A stretch of DNA of 44,683 nucleotides from Nocardia brasiliensis NBRC 14402 (GTDB lineage Bacteria; Actinomycetota; Actinomycetes; Mycobacteriales; Mycobacteriaceae), in the NCBI RefSeq assembly GCF_000308475.2, contig NZ_BAFT02000109.1, positions 1-44,683 of the forward strand, given 5' to 3'. The notes under the pieces were generated by a model. That model was not told the origin of the DNA and ran no database searches. It saw only the letters and a program-made list of their open reading frames with translations. This document shows positions 7,928 to 16,211 of the stretch, piece after piece (positions within the stretch are counted from its first letter, which is position 1; every line of letters begins with the position of its first letter). Made by a program: the position numbers and the translations under genes.

Positions 7928-8622
7928 TCCGAGTGCTGATCGTCGAGGACGAGCCGCTCATCGCCGAGGCGCACCGCGCCTACGTGGACCGCATCGAGGG
8001 CTTCGTCCCCGTCGGCGTGGCGCACACCGGCCGGGAGGCGATGCGGGCCGCCGCCGACAACGCGGCCGAGGGCACCCCGATCGACCTGGTGCTCATGGAC
8101 ATCGGCCTACCCGACGCGAGCGGTCTCGATGTCGCGGCGGCGCTGACCGGCCTCGCGCCGCGTCCGGACGTCATCGCCATCACCTCCGCTCGCGACCTCG
8201 CGATGGTGCGCACCGCGGTCTCCCACGGCGTGGTGCTGTATCTGCTGAAGCCGTTCACCTTCGCGGCCTTTCGCGACAAGCTGGACCGCTACCGGGAATT
8301 CCGCACCGCGCTGCCCGCCGGCGAGACCGCGGTGTCCCAGCACGACATCGACCGGGCGCTCAGCGCCCTGCGCACCCCGGACCAGCGCGCGACCACGCCC
8401 AAAGGCGTTGCGCCGCAAACACTCGACGAGATCTCCCGGACGGTGCGCGCGGCCCCGGAGGGCATCACCGCCGCGGACACCGCGACCACCATCGGCGTCT
8501 CCCGCATCACCGCGTGGCGCTACCTGGAGAAGCTCGCCGACGACGGCCTGGTGACCCGCCGCTCCGACTACGGCCGCGCGGGCCGCCCCAAGACCCGCTA
8601 CGTCTGGAAATCCAAGACCTGA
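7924..8622 (+). CDS. CitB/DcuR-type response regulator
   Basis: The product has 232 residues and a GTG start within the kinase stop (GTGA overlap), so it is translationally coupled. The receiver domain holds the acidic pair in VEDE, phosphoacceptor Asp59 in LVLMDIGLPD, and Lys in LLKPF. The C-terminal part (about 150-230) has a helix-turn-helix, TAADTATTIGVSRITAWRYLEKLADDGLVTRR, as in the CitB/DcuR/DctR group. The likely target is the adjacent dctA promoter. The gene converges on the P450 gene with a 47-bp gap. Confidence 0.93.
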   Translation: MIRVLIVEDEPLIAEAHRAYVDRIEGFVPVGVAHTGREAMRAAADNAAEGTPIDLVLMDIGLPDASGLDVAAALTGLAPRPDVIAITSARDLAMVRTAVSHGVVLYLLKPFTFAAFRDKLDRYREFRTALPAGETAVSQHDIDRALSALRTPDQRATTPKGVAPQTLDEISRTVRAAPEGITAADTATTIGVSRITAWRYLEKLADDGLVTRRSDYGRAGRPKTRYVWKSKT

Positions 8623-8669
8623 AACGGGTTTCGCCGACCAGACCGGCGCGACACGCTTTCTCGATGACC

Positions 8670-9977
8670 TCAGACCGCCGCGGGTTCCGTGGCGGAGACG
8701 CTGCGGCCGAGGCGGACCGGCAGTTGCTCGTAGCCGTGCAGCGTGAACAGCTCCCTGCGCTGCGGCGTGCCGTCCAGCCGCAGGTCGGGAAAGCGTTCGA
8801 ACAGGGCGCGCAGGGCGTGCACCCCTTCCATCCTGGCCAGGCTCGCGCCGAGACAGACGTGGATGCCGCTGCTGAAGGTCAAGTGCTCCTTGGCATTCGG
8901 CCTGCCCACATCGAAGCGCTGCGGTTCGGTGAACATCGCGGGATCGCGGTTCGCACCCGCGAGCGACAGCACGATGGTTTCGCCCGCCCGGATCGGCACG
9001 CCGCCGACCTCGGCGTCGCGCACCGCGGTGCGCGCGGTGGTCTGCACCGGGGCGTCGAAGCGCAGCACCTCTTCGACGGCGTTGGGCCACAGCTCCGGCT
9101 CCTCGCGCAGCCGGGCCAGCTGGTCGGGGTGGGCGATCAACTGGACCACGCCGTTGCCGATGAGGTTGACCGTGGTCTCGAAGCCCGCGCCCATCAGCAG
9201 GCTGGCGGTGGCCTTGAGTTCCAGGTTGTTCAGTTCGCCCGCGCTCACCAGGGTACTCAGGATGTCGTCGCCGGGTGCGCGGCGCAGCCGGGCGATGTGC
9301 TCGTCGAGGTAGCTGTTCATCACCTCCATCGCCGCCATCGCGCGCCGGTGCGCGCGCCAGGAGATGCCGAGGTCGAGCAGCGGAGTCGTCAGGTCGCCCC
9401 AGCGCAGGAACAGTTCCCGGTCCTGGTCGGGGAAGCCGAGCATCTCGGAGATGATCGCGATCGGCACCTGCGCGGCATACGCGCCGATCAGGTCGGCGGA
9501 CCCGCCGGAGGGCAGCGTCGCGAGCAACTCCGCGGTGACCGTCTCGACGCGCTCGCGCAGTCTGGCGATGGCCCGCGGCGTGAACGCGGAGGCCACCGGC
9601 TTGCGCATCCGGGTGTGTTCCGGCGGGTCGATCACCAGCATCGAGGGCGGCTCCACCGGATTCGGCGGCAGCGGGAAATACTTGGCCAGCTTCTGGATCG
9701 GGCCGGGGATGTCGAAGTTCTCGGTGGTGCGCACGCCGAATCGGCTGTCGCGCAGGACGCCTCGGCACAGTTCGTAGTCGAAGGTGGCCCAGGACAGCGC
9801 GGTGCGGATGATCCGGCCCTCGCCGCGCAGCTGTTCGATCAGCGGATACGGATTGCCGAAGCCGGTGGGCCCGCCGAGCAGTTCGGCGAACGGCTCGCCG
9901 CGTTTGGCCTGCCTGCGTAGCACCAGGCGGGGCGCACCCTGCACGGACAACCAGCGGAACCAATACTGCGGCTTCAT
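8670..9977 (-). CDS. Cytochrome P450
   Basis: The 435-residue soluble bacterial P450 has all key marks: the helix I motif MGAGFETT (A/G-G-x-E-T-T), the ExxR pair in VEEVLRFDAPVQ, and the haem ligand Cys375 in FSSGIHVCLGASLAR. DPPEHTRMRKPVASAFTP is the usual helix C region. GGAG lies about ten bases before the ATG. No ferredoxin or reductase gene is adjacent, so it must use electron-transfer partners from elsewhere. The substrate cannot be inferred; the neighbours are a two-component system (convergent) and the cell-wall block upstream. Confidence 0.95.
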   Translation of the reverse strand: MKPQYWFRWLSVQGAPRLVLRRQAKRGEPFAELLGGPTGFGNPYPLIEQLRGEGRIIRTALSWATFDYELCRGVLRDSRFGVRTTENFDIPGPIQKLAKYFPLPPNPVEPPSMLVIDPPEHTRMRKPVASAFTPRAIARLRERVETVTAELLATLPSGGSADLIGAYAAQVPIAIISEMLGFPDQDRELFLRWGDLTTPLLDLGISWRAHRRAMAAMEVMNSYLDEHIARLRRAPGDDILSTLVSAGELNNLELKATASLLMGAGFETTVNLIGNGVVQLIAHPDQLARLREEPELWPNAVEEVLRFDAPVQTTARTAVRDAEVGGVPIRAGETIVLSLAGANRDPAMFTEPQRFDVGRPNAKEHLTFSSGIHVCLGASLARMEGVHALRALFERFPDLRLDGTPQRRELFTLHGYEQLPVRLGRSVSATEPAAV

Positions 9978-10169
9978 AGTTCACCAACTCCGTCGTTGTG
10001 CCTGAGGACCACCGTACGGAACCCGGTCAGAATGTGGAACGTGCCCCAGTCGGACTTCGACCTATACCGCGGTAGGAGTCCATCGACAGCAGAGCGCCAG
10101 ATCCCGCAGAACCACACCCAAAGTACTGCGCCCACCCCGCGCCGCGCACCGGTCCGGCGAAATCCGGGC

Positions 10170-10904
10170 TCACCCCCGCTGCGCGGTGACCTTCTCCGCC
10201 TCGATGCGCCGCTCGCGCAGCGCCGGATCGGGATTGGCGACCTGGACCAGGCTCGCGCCCGCGGCCAGCACGGCGACGAAACCGTCGATCAGCTCGACGG
10301 GGGTGTCCCACGGCGTGCTGGACAGCACCCGGTCCCCTTCGGAAATGCCTTGGCGCATAGCGGATTTCTTCGCCTCGGCGAGGACCTCCGGGACGGTCAT
10401 GCCATCGAGCGCCGCGCCCGCGCCCGCGGGCCGGAACTGGTCGCCGTGCACACGCACCGAGGTGGCGAAGTCGGTCACGCCGATCGGCAGGTCGCGCACC
10501 GGGGCGCCGAGCGCGTCCAGCGACAGCGCCGCGACCTCGGCCACCTGCTGGGTATCGTCGAGCCGATCGGGCGTCACCAGGGCGAGTTCGGCGTCGTCGT
10601 CCGGGCGCAGCACCACCTCGGTACCCGCCCACCAGCAGCCGAGCAGAACGGCGGCGGTCTGCCAGTGCGCGGGCAGCAGCACCGCGATCCGGGCGCCGGG
10701 GCTGAGCCCGAATTCGTCCCTGATCAGGTTGGCCGTCTTGGCGGCCCAGTTCGCCAGGGTCAGCCCGGACAGTTCGATCCGGGCGCCGGTGGCGTCGTCG
10801 TAGTAGGTCACGCGCGGGCCGGCCGGCTCACGCTCGAGAATCGGGTCGAGCACCCGCTCGGTCAGGGTGAGCGACTCTTGGAATTCACGCATCGACTGAT
10901 TCAC
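10170..10904 (-). CDS. TIGR03089 family protein (AMP-binding N-terminal-like)
   Basis: This 244-residue protein resembles the N-terminal part of acyl/aryl-CoA synthetases (LTLANWAAKTANLIRDEFGLSPGARIAVLLPAHWQTAAVLLGCWWAG) but lacks the catalytic C-terminal half. That is the TIGR03089 family, found in mycolic-acid actinobacteria next to the LCP gene, as with M. tuberculosis Rv3268. It starts with GTG at 10904 (an ATG at 10892 is possible), only six bases after the stop of the LCP gene, so the two are co-transcribed. No activity is known to me; being conserved beside wall-assembly genes suggests an envelope-related role. Confidence 0.88.
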   Translation of the reverse strand: MNQSMREFQESLTLTERVLDPILEREPAGPRVTYYDDATGARIELSGLTLANWAAKTANLIRDEFGLSPGARIAVLLPAHWQTAAVLLGCWWAGTEVVLRPDDDAELALVTPDRLDDTQQVAEVAALSLDALGAPVRDLPIGVTDFATSVRVHGDQFRPAGAGAALDGMTVPEVLAEAKKSAMRQGISEGDRVLSSTPWDTPVELIDGFVAVLAAGASLVQVANPDPALRERRIEAEKVTAQRG

Positions 10905-10910
10905 GCCTGT

Positions 10911-12386
10911 CTAGTTCACGCATTTCGGTCCGTTCTGGCCTGCGTCGATCGGTGGGGCGGGCGGGACTGGCGTGGCGGTGGCGCTCGACGTTCCGGAGAA
11001 GTCGAACATGCTCCCAGCCGCCGAACCCGGACCAGAATAGTCGCTCGCCAGCACGACGCTCACCGAATCCGGGGACAGGGAGGTGTCGGCCAGCACCGGC
11101 AGACCGCCGAGTGCCTTCGCCACCGCCTTGGCCTTGGCGTCGCCGGCGTTCGCGGCGAGCACCCGGCTGCCCGTCACGTTCGGGCCGGTGTAATTGCCGA
11201 CCAGCCCCTCGTGAAACCCCTTGCCGGTCAACGCCTGTGCCACCTTGCCCGCCAGGCCGCCGATCCCGCTGGCGTTGTACACGCTGACGGTCACCGTGGC
11301 CGGATCCAGGGCGGGCTCGGCGGCCGCCTCGTCGGCCTTGCCGTCGACCAGCGAGGACACATACGACTTGACCGCGGCGGGATCGACCCGCACCACCGAT
11401 TCACCGCCCGAGGTCATGTAGTTCAGATCGGTGACCGGAATGGTCTCGAACTTCACCTGACCACCCGAAAGATCTTGCAGCTGTTGCAGGAACGCGAGCA
11501 CGTCCCAGTCGTCGTCGAGCACCACCGTGCGGCCGACGGCGTCGCTGAGCTGCTTCATCCGTCCCGGATTGCTGAGCGTCTTGGCGCTGAGCACCTGACC
11601 GACCAGCTGGGCCATGAACACCTGCTGGCGCACGATCCGGTCCAGGTCGCCGCGCGGCAGATTGTGCCGCTGCCGCACGAAACTCAACGCCGCGGGGCCG
11701 TCCAGGCGCTGGCGTCCGGCCGGGAAGTCGGCGCCCGACATCCACTCGTCGACCGGGTTGTTCAAACAGACCTCGACGCCGCCGACGGCATCGGTGAGCA
11801 GCACGAAGCCGAGCAGGCTCACCTCGGCGTAGTGGTCGACGCTGATGCCGGTGAGATTGGCCACGGACTTGATCAGTGCCTGCCGGCCGGCCTTGGTGGA
11901 CTGCTTGTCCGCCTCGTCCTCCGCGACACCCTGGTTGATCAGCTTCAGCCGCTGGGTCTCCTTGGTGGCGCCGTAGGCCGAATTGATCTTGCCCTTGCCC
12001 AGATCGGGGATGTCGACGTAGGAGTCGCGCGGGATCGAGATCGCGGTCGCGGAGCGCCCGTCGTTCGGCACCCGGATCAGCACGATGGTGTCGGTGTTCG
12101 TGCCCACCTCGTCGCCCGCGTGCAGCATCGCGCGTTCCCGCTCGCTGAGCGGATTGCCGTGCGCGTCGGTGCGACTGTCCACGCCGACGAGCAGGATGTC
12201 GACGGCGCCGTCCCGGCCGCCGCCGAGCCCGAGTCCGCCGATGCGCTCGATATTGGAGATCAGGCTGTCGACGCTGTGCCAGGCGAAACCGGTGATGACG
12301 AACACCACGGCGGCGACCACCGCGGCCAGCGCGCGCAGCGGACCGCCGGCGGGCAGCGGCGATTCAGCGCCGCGCGGCCGGGTCAC
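10911..12386 (-). CDS. LytR-CpsA-Psr (LCP) family wall ligase
   Basis: The 491-residue protein has a short cytoplasmic tail, one membrane anchor at about residues 18-36, and an extracytoplasmic LCP domain with DILLVGVDSRTD, NTDTIVLIRVP, AISIPRDSYVDIPDLGKGKINSAY cut into separate blocks, and the Arg-rich RQRHNLPRGDLDRIVRQQ. A LytR_C domain (about 370-450) follows, then a Pro/Thr-rich end. LCP proteins move lipid-linked polymers onto peptidoglycan; the M. tuberculosis homologue in the same neighbourhood, Rv3267 (Lcp1), joins arabinogalactan to peptidoglycan. The GTG start has GGAAGG upstream. It is divergent from rmlD, which makes the rhamnose of the very linker that this enzyme attaches. Confidence 0.92.
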   Translation of the reverse strand: MTRPRGAESPLPAGGPLRALAAVVAAVVFVITGFAWHSVDSLISNIERIGGLGLGGGRDGAVDILLVGVDSRTDAHGNPLSERERAMLHAGDEVGTNTDTIVLIRVPNDGRSATAISIPRDSYVDIPDLGKGKINSAYGATKETQRLKLINQGVAEDEADKQSTKAGRQALIKSVANLTGISVDHYAEVSLLGFVLLTDAVGGVEVCLNNPVDEWMSGADFPAGRQRLDGPAALSFVRQRHNLPRGDLDRIVRQQVFMAQLVGQVLSAKTLSNPGRMKQLSDAVGRTVVLDDDWDVLAFLQQLQDLSGGQVKFETIPVTDLNYMTSGGESVVRVDPAAVKSYVSSLVDGKADEAAAEPALDPATVTVSVYNASGIGGLAGKVAQALTGKGFHEGLVGNYTGPNVTGSRVLAANAGDAKAKAVAKALGGLPVLADTSLSPDSVSVVLASDYSGPGSAAGSMFDFSGTSSATATPVPPAPPIDAGQNGPKCVN

Positions 12387-12645
12387 CGTGCACCTTCCGC
12401 GCCGCGGCTAACCTGCAACCTCTCGACAACTCGACATCCTTTCGACACGCTCTGGGTCTGCTTCCGCCACGCGGTGTGCTCGACCACCCCACCTTTCCAT
12501 AACCCCCGCAACCATTTGGCAAACATCGCCGCGCCACGCACGCGAGTCGGGGGCGCCTGTTCGAAGGCTAACGAATACCGCCGGTCCGACCGGCAATCCG
12601 CAGGTGTGGCGGCGTGCCCGCGCCCGCGTGCCAGACTTGACAACT

Positions 12646-13557
12646 GTGACGACCTCGACACCGCCCGGCCCCGTCGCACCCGCGAGTCTGGTCGTGACGG
12701 GAGCCCGCGGACAGCTCGGGCGGGAACTGCTGCGGCTCGCGCCCGGCGCTCGCGGCCTGAGCCGCGCCGATCTGGACATCACCGACCCGGACGCGGTCGC
12801 CGCCGCGCTCCGGCCGGGGTCGGTGGTGCTCAACTGCGCCGCCTACACCGCGGTCGATCAGGCCGAGACCGAGATCGCCGCGGCGTTCGCGGGCAACGAG
12901 ACCGGACCGGCCGTGCTCGCCGCCGCCTGCGCCCGGGCCGGGGCGCGGCTGATCCACGTCTCCACCGACTACGTTTTCGCGGGGACCGGCGAGCGACCCT
13001 ACGAGACCACCGACCCGACCGGGCCGGTCACGGTCTACGGACAGTCCAAACTCGCGGGCGAAAAGGCTGTGCTGGCGCTCGCGCCGCAGGCGCACGTGGT
13101 GCGCACCGCATGGGTATACACCGGGCACGGGAGCGATTTCGTCGCCACCATGCGCCGGCTGGAACGCGAACGCGACACCGTCGACGTGGTGGACGACCAA
13201 CTCGGATCCCCCACCTACGCCGCCGATCTCGCCGCCGCGCTGCTGGAACTGGCCGGGCGGCCCGACGCTCCGCGCCTGCTGCACGCCACCAACGCCGGGC
13301 AGGCCAGCTGGTTCGAGCTCGCGCGCGCGGTGTTCGCGGCGGTGGGCGCCGATCCGGCCCGGGTGCGCCCGTGCGATTCGTCCGCGTATCCGAGACCCGC
13401 ACGGCGCCCGGCATATTCGGTGTTGTCGCCGCGGGCCTGGCACGACGCGGGGCTCACCCCGCTGCGTCCGTGGCGAGCCGCGCTGGACGAGGCGCTGTCC
13501 CGCTCGTCCGATGGACTGGGTCCGGCCGCGACCACTAGGCTCAGCGGCCGTGAGTGA
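12646..13557 (+). CDS. rmlD: dTDP-4-dehydrorhamnose reductase
   Basis: It catalyses the last step of dTDP-L-rhamnose synthesis, reducing dTDP-4-keto-L-rhamnose with NADPH. The Rossmann motif VVTGARGQLGREL sits near the N-terminus, STDYVFAG carries the Ser/Thr of the active site, and YGQSKLAGEK is the YxxxK catalytic pair. I choose the GTG at 12646, 14 residues before the Rossmann strand (303 residues); a GTG at 12604 is also in frame. The next gene, wbbL, starts inside its stop (8-bp overlap), so both are coupled. The order LCP / rmlD-wbbL-manB is as in M. tuberculosis. Confidence 0.95.
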   Translation: MTTSTPPGPVAPASLVVTGARGQLGRELLRLAPGARGLSRADLDITDPDAVAAALRPGSVVLNCAAYTAVDQAETEIAAAFAGNETGPAVLAAACARAGARLIHVSTDYVFAGTGERPYETTDPTGPVTVYGQSKLAGEKAVLALAPQAHVVRTAWVYTGHGSDFVATMRRLERERDTVDVVDDQLGSPTYAADLAAALLELAGRPDAPRLLHATNAGQASWFELARAVFAAVGADPARVRPCDSSAYPRPARRPAYSVLSPRAWHDAGLTPLRPWRAALDEALSRSSDGLGPAATTRLSGRE

Positions 13558-14452
13558 TTCCGATTCCGCCAGCGCGGGCCTGGCCGTCGTCACGGTGACC
13601 TATTCACCCGGCGAACACCTCGAGCACTTCATCACCACGCTGGCCGACGCCACGACCGAGAAGCCACAGGTGATCCTCGCCGACAACGGCTCCACCGACG
13701 GGGTGCCGGAGCTGGTCGCCGAGGCCAACTCGCATGTGCGACTGCTACGCACCGGCGGCAACATCGGCTACGGCGGCGCGATCAACCGCGCTGTCGCCGA
13801 GATCGATCCGGCCATCGAATTCATCGTGATCGCCAACCCCGACATCCGCTGGGGCACCGACGCCATCGACCAGCTGCTCGCCGCCGCGCAGCGCTGGCCG
13901 CGGGCCGGTGCGGTGGGCCCGCTGGTGCTGGAACCGGACGGCAGCGTCTACCCGTCGGCGCGCCGGGTGCCCGGACTGCTCGACGGCGCGGGGCACGCGA
14001 TCCTCGGCACGGTGTGGAAGACGAACCCGTGGACCCGTCGTTACCGGCAGGAGAACGAAGAGATCTCCGAGCGCGCGGTCGGCTGGCTGTCCGGCTCCTG
14101 CCTGCTGGTGCGGCGTGCGGCCTTCGACTCGATCGAGGGTTTCGACTCGCGCTACTTCATGTATATGGAGGACGTCGACTTCGGCGACCGCATGGGCAAG
14201 GCGGGCTGGCACAACGTGTTCGTGCCCTCGGCCGAGGTCACCCACGCCAAGGGGCACGCCGCGGGACGGCACCCGGAGAAGATGCTGCCCGCCCACCACG
14301 CCAGTGCCTACCGCTTCCAGGCCGACCGGCACCCGCACTGGTGGCAGCTGCCGCTGCGGCTGGCGCTGCGCGCCGGACTTGCGGTGCGCTCCCGGATTGC
14401 GGTTCGATCGGCGCTGCGCCAACAGGCGCGGGAAGCGGGACACCCGGCCTAG
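13550..14452 (+). CDS. wbbL: WbbL-type rhamnosyltransferase (GT2)
   Basis: The enzyme transfers rhamnose to GlcNAc-diphospho-decaprenol to build the arabinogalactan linker; in mycobacteria WbbL (Rv3265c) is essential. The 300-residue protein has a GT-A fold: VVTVTYSPGEHL, then DNGSTDG, IANPDIRWG in the DxD region, and GWLSGSCLLVRRAAF with the acceptor-site MYMEDVDFGDRM. I choose the GTG at 13550, overlapping the rmlD stop by eight bases, because the residues upstream of it are only rmlD sequence read in another frame. Function rests on the neighbourhood and on family similarity. Confidence 0.93.
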   Translation: MSDSDSASAGLAVVTVTYSPGEHLEHFITTLADATTEKPQVILADNGSTDGVPELVAEANSHVRLLRTGGNIGYGGAINRAVAEIDPAIEFIVIANPDIRWGTDAIDQLLAAAQRWPRAGAVGPLVLEPDGSVYPSARRVPGLLDGAGHAILGTVWKTNPWTRRYRQENEEISERAVGWLSGSCLLVRRAAFDSIEGFDSRYFMYMEDVDFGDRMGKAGWHNVFVPSAEVTHAKGHAAGRHPEKMLPAHHASAYRFQADRHPHWWQLPLRLALRAGLAVRSRIAVRSALRQQAREAGHPA

Positions 14453-14632
14453 CGCGCGAAACGGGTATCCCGATACCGGGCAGCTGAGCGGCAGGCCTGG
14501 GAAAACTCATCGATTCGGCGGTTGCTGAGCGACAATGGCGCAGGGCCGTCGTGCACGGCGGCCCGGTGCACCCTAGGCGGGCCGAACCTCGGCGCGCGCA
14601 ATACTCGATCCACTGTGAACAGGGGACCTTGA

Positions 14633-15712
14633 ATGGCAGGAAATGCAGGCACCGACGCCGTGATCCTGGTGGGCGGGCAGGGGACGCGGCTGCGCCCGCT
14701 GACCCTCTCGGCACCGAAGCCGATGCTGCCGACGGCCGGGCTGCCGTTCCTGACGCATCTGCTCGCCCGCATCGCGGACGCAGGCATCACCCACGTCGTG
14801 CTCGGCACCTCGTTCAAGGCGGAGGTGTTCGAGGAGCATTTCGGTGACGGCGCCGAGCTCGGCCTCGACATCGAATACGTCACCGAGACCGAGCCGCTCG
14901 GCACCGGCGGCGGCATCCGCAACGTGCTGCCCAAGCTGCGCGCCGACACCGTGATGGTGTTCAACGGCGACGTGCTCGGCGGCACCGAACTCGGCGCGGT
15001 GCTGGACACGCACGAGTCCACCAATGCCGACGTGACGCTGCACCTGGTCCGGGTCAGTGATCCGCGCGCGTTCGGCTGTGTGCCGACCGACGCGGACGGC
15101 CGGGTCACCGCGTTCCTGGAGAAGACGCAGGATCCGCCGACCGACCAGATCAACGCGGGCTGCTACGTCTTCCGGCGCGAATACATCGAGAAGATCCCGT
15201 CCGGACGCCCGGTGTCGGTCGAGCGCGAGGTGTTCCCCTCGTTGCTCGCCGAGGGCGCGCGCGTGCAGGGCCATGTCGACTCCTCCTACTGGCGCGATAT
15301 GGGCACCCCCGAGGACTTCGTGCGCGGCTCCGCCGATCTGGTCCGCGGTATCGCCCCCTCGCCCGCGCTGCCAGGCCAGCGCGGCGAATCGCTCGTCCAC
15401 CCGGGCGCGGGGGTCGCACCGGGCGCACTGCTCATCGGGGGCACCGTCGTCGGTCGCGGGGCCGAGGTCGGCGCGGGCGCCCGGCTCGACGGCGCGGTCA
15501 TCTTCGACGGTGCGGTCATCGAAGCGGGAGCGACGGTCGAGCGCTCGATCATCGGCTTCGGCGCCCGGATCGGTCCGCGCGCGCTGGTGCGCGACGGCGT
15601 CATCGGTGACGGCGCGCAGGTGGGTGCCCGCTGCGAGCTACTACGCGGCGCCCGGGTCTGGCCCGGCGTCGAAATTCCCGACGGCGGTATCCGCTTCTCC
15701 ACCGACGTCTGA
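14633..15712 (+). CDS. manB: Mannose-1-phosphate guanylyltransferase
   Basis: The 359-residue nucleotidyltransferase makes GDP-mannose for mannolipids and glycoproteins. The N-terminal half shows ILVGGQGTRLRPLT (nucleotide binding), KPMLP, FNGDVL (metal site) and FLEKTQDPP. The C-terminal part, from about 240, is a left-handed beta-helix with hexapeptide repeats (GAGVAPGALLIGGTVVGRGAEVG). It is the third gene of the rmlD-wbbL-manB set found in mycolic-acid bacteria (Rv3264c position), with a 180-bp gap after wbbL, so it may have its own promoter. Confidence 0.93.
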   Translation: MAGNAGTDAVILVGGQGTRLRPLTLSAPKPMLPTAGLPFLTHLLARIADAGITHVVLGTSFKAEVFEEHFGDGAELGLDIEYVTETEPLGTGGGIRNVLPKLRADTVMVFNGDVLGGTELGAVLDTHESTNADVTLHLVRVSDPRAFGCVPTDADGRVTAFLEKTQDPPTDQINAGCYVFRREYIEKIPSGRPVSVEREVFPSLLAEGARVQGHVDSSYWRDMGTPEDFVRGSADLVRGIAPSPALPGQRGESLVHPGAGVAPGALLIGGTVVGRGAEVGAGARLDGAVIFDGAVIEAGATVERSIIGFGARIGPRALVRDGVIGDGAQVGARCELLRGARVWPGVEIPDGGIRFSTDV

Positions 15713-15860
15713 TCCTCCGGCCCGAAAAGCTACCGGCCGGAAACGGTTCCGCGGCGACGGCCGGTCTGGCAGGGTGCAGCGCGGGGTCTCGTGGCGCGCG
15801 CCGCGGGATCACCGCGTGTGCGCACTGTTCACCGACCGCAAGAGCCGAGGAGAGACATCG

Positions 15861-16193
15861 ATGGGGAAATTCGCCCACCGCGTGCTGGCCGCCGCCGTAT
15901 TCGCCGGCTGTGCAATAGGATTCGCGCCGACCGCCGTGGCGGCGCCCTCCATCTACGAACCGAGCATCACCCCGTGCAGCCACCTGTTCCGCACGCCGCT
16001 GGAATTCGGCCGCCCGGGCACGAGCACGTATTGGAGCCCGTTCGGCACCGCCGACATCGTCTGCTACGACGCGGGCGCCCTGGGCGTGAGCTACTACCAG
16101 CGCGATCCCGGCGGCCAGTGGCACGCCATGAACCAGCTGATCCCGGGCAACTACTTCATCAACGTGTTCGGGTACAACCAGTTGCCCGCATAG
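15861..16193 (+). CDS. Small secreted protein, two cysteines
   Basis: The product has 110 residues. GAGGAGAG about seven bases before the ATG fixes the start. The signal peptide (MGKFAHRVLAAAVFAGCAIG) ends with a likely cut after TAVAA. The mature 80-odd residues are rich in Tyr, Gly and Pro and hold two cysteines (ITPCSHLF and DIVCYDAG) that could form a disulfide. No known domain was recognised. It sits downstream of manB with a 148-bp gap and converges on the carboxylesterase gene; a link with wall biology is possible but not shown. Confidence 0.8.
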   Translation: MGKFAHRVLAAAVFAGCAIGFAPTAVAAPSIYEPSITPCSHLFRTPLEFGRPGTSTYWSPFGTADIVCYDAGALGVSYYQRDPGGQWHAMNQLIPGNYFINVFGYNQLPA

Positions 16194-16211
16194 CGGGGTA
16201 CGGACACACGA

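Noticed and set aside
8621..8632. GAAAC-GG-GTTTC hairpin between the response regulator and P450 genes
   Set aside because: Five-base arms are too short to call a terminator in GC-rich DNA.
9996..13538. Very long plus-strand open frame of 1180 codons across the LCP region
   Set aside because: It is antisense to the TIGR03089 and LCP genes and out of frame with rmlD; composition is Arg/Gly/His-rich as in GC-rich shadow frames, and no domain is visible.
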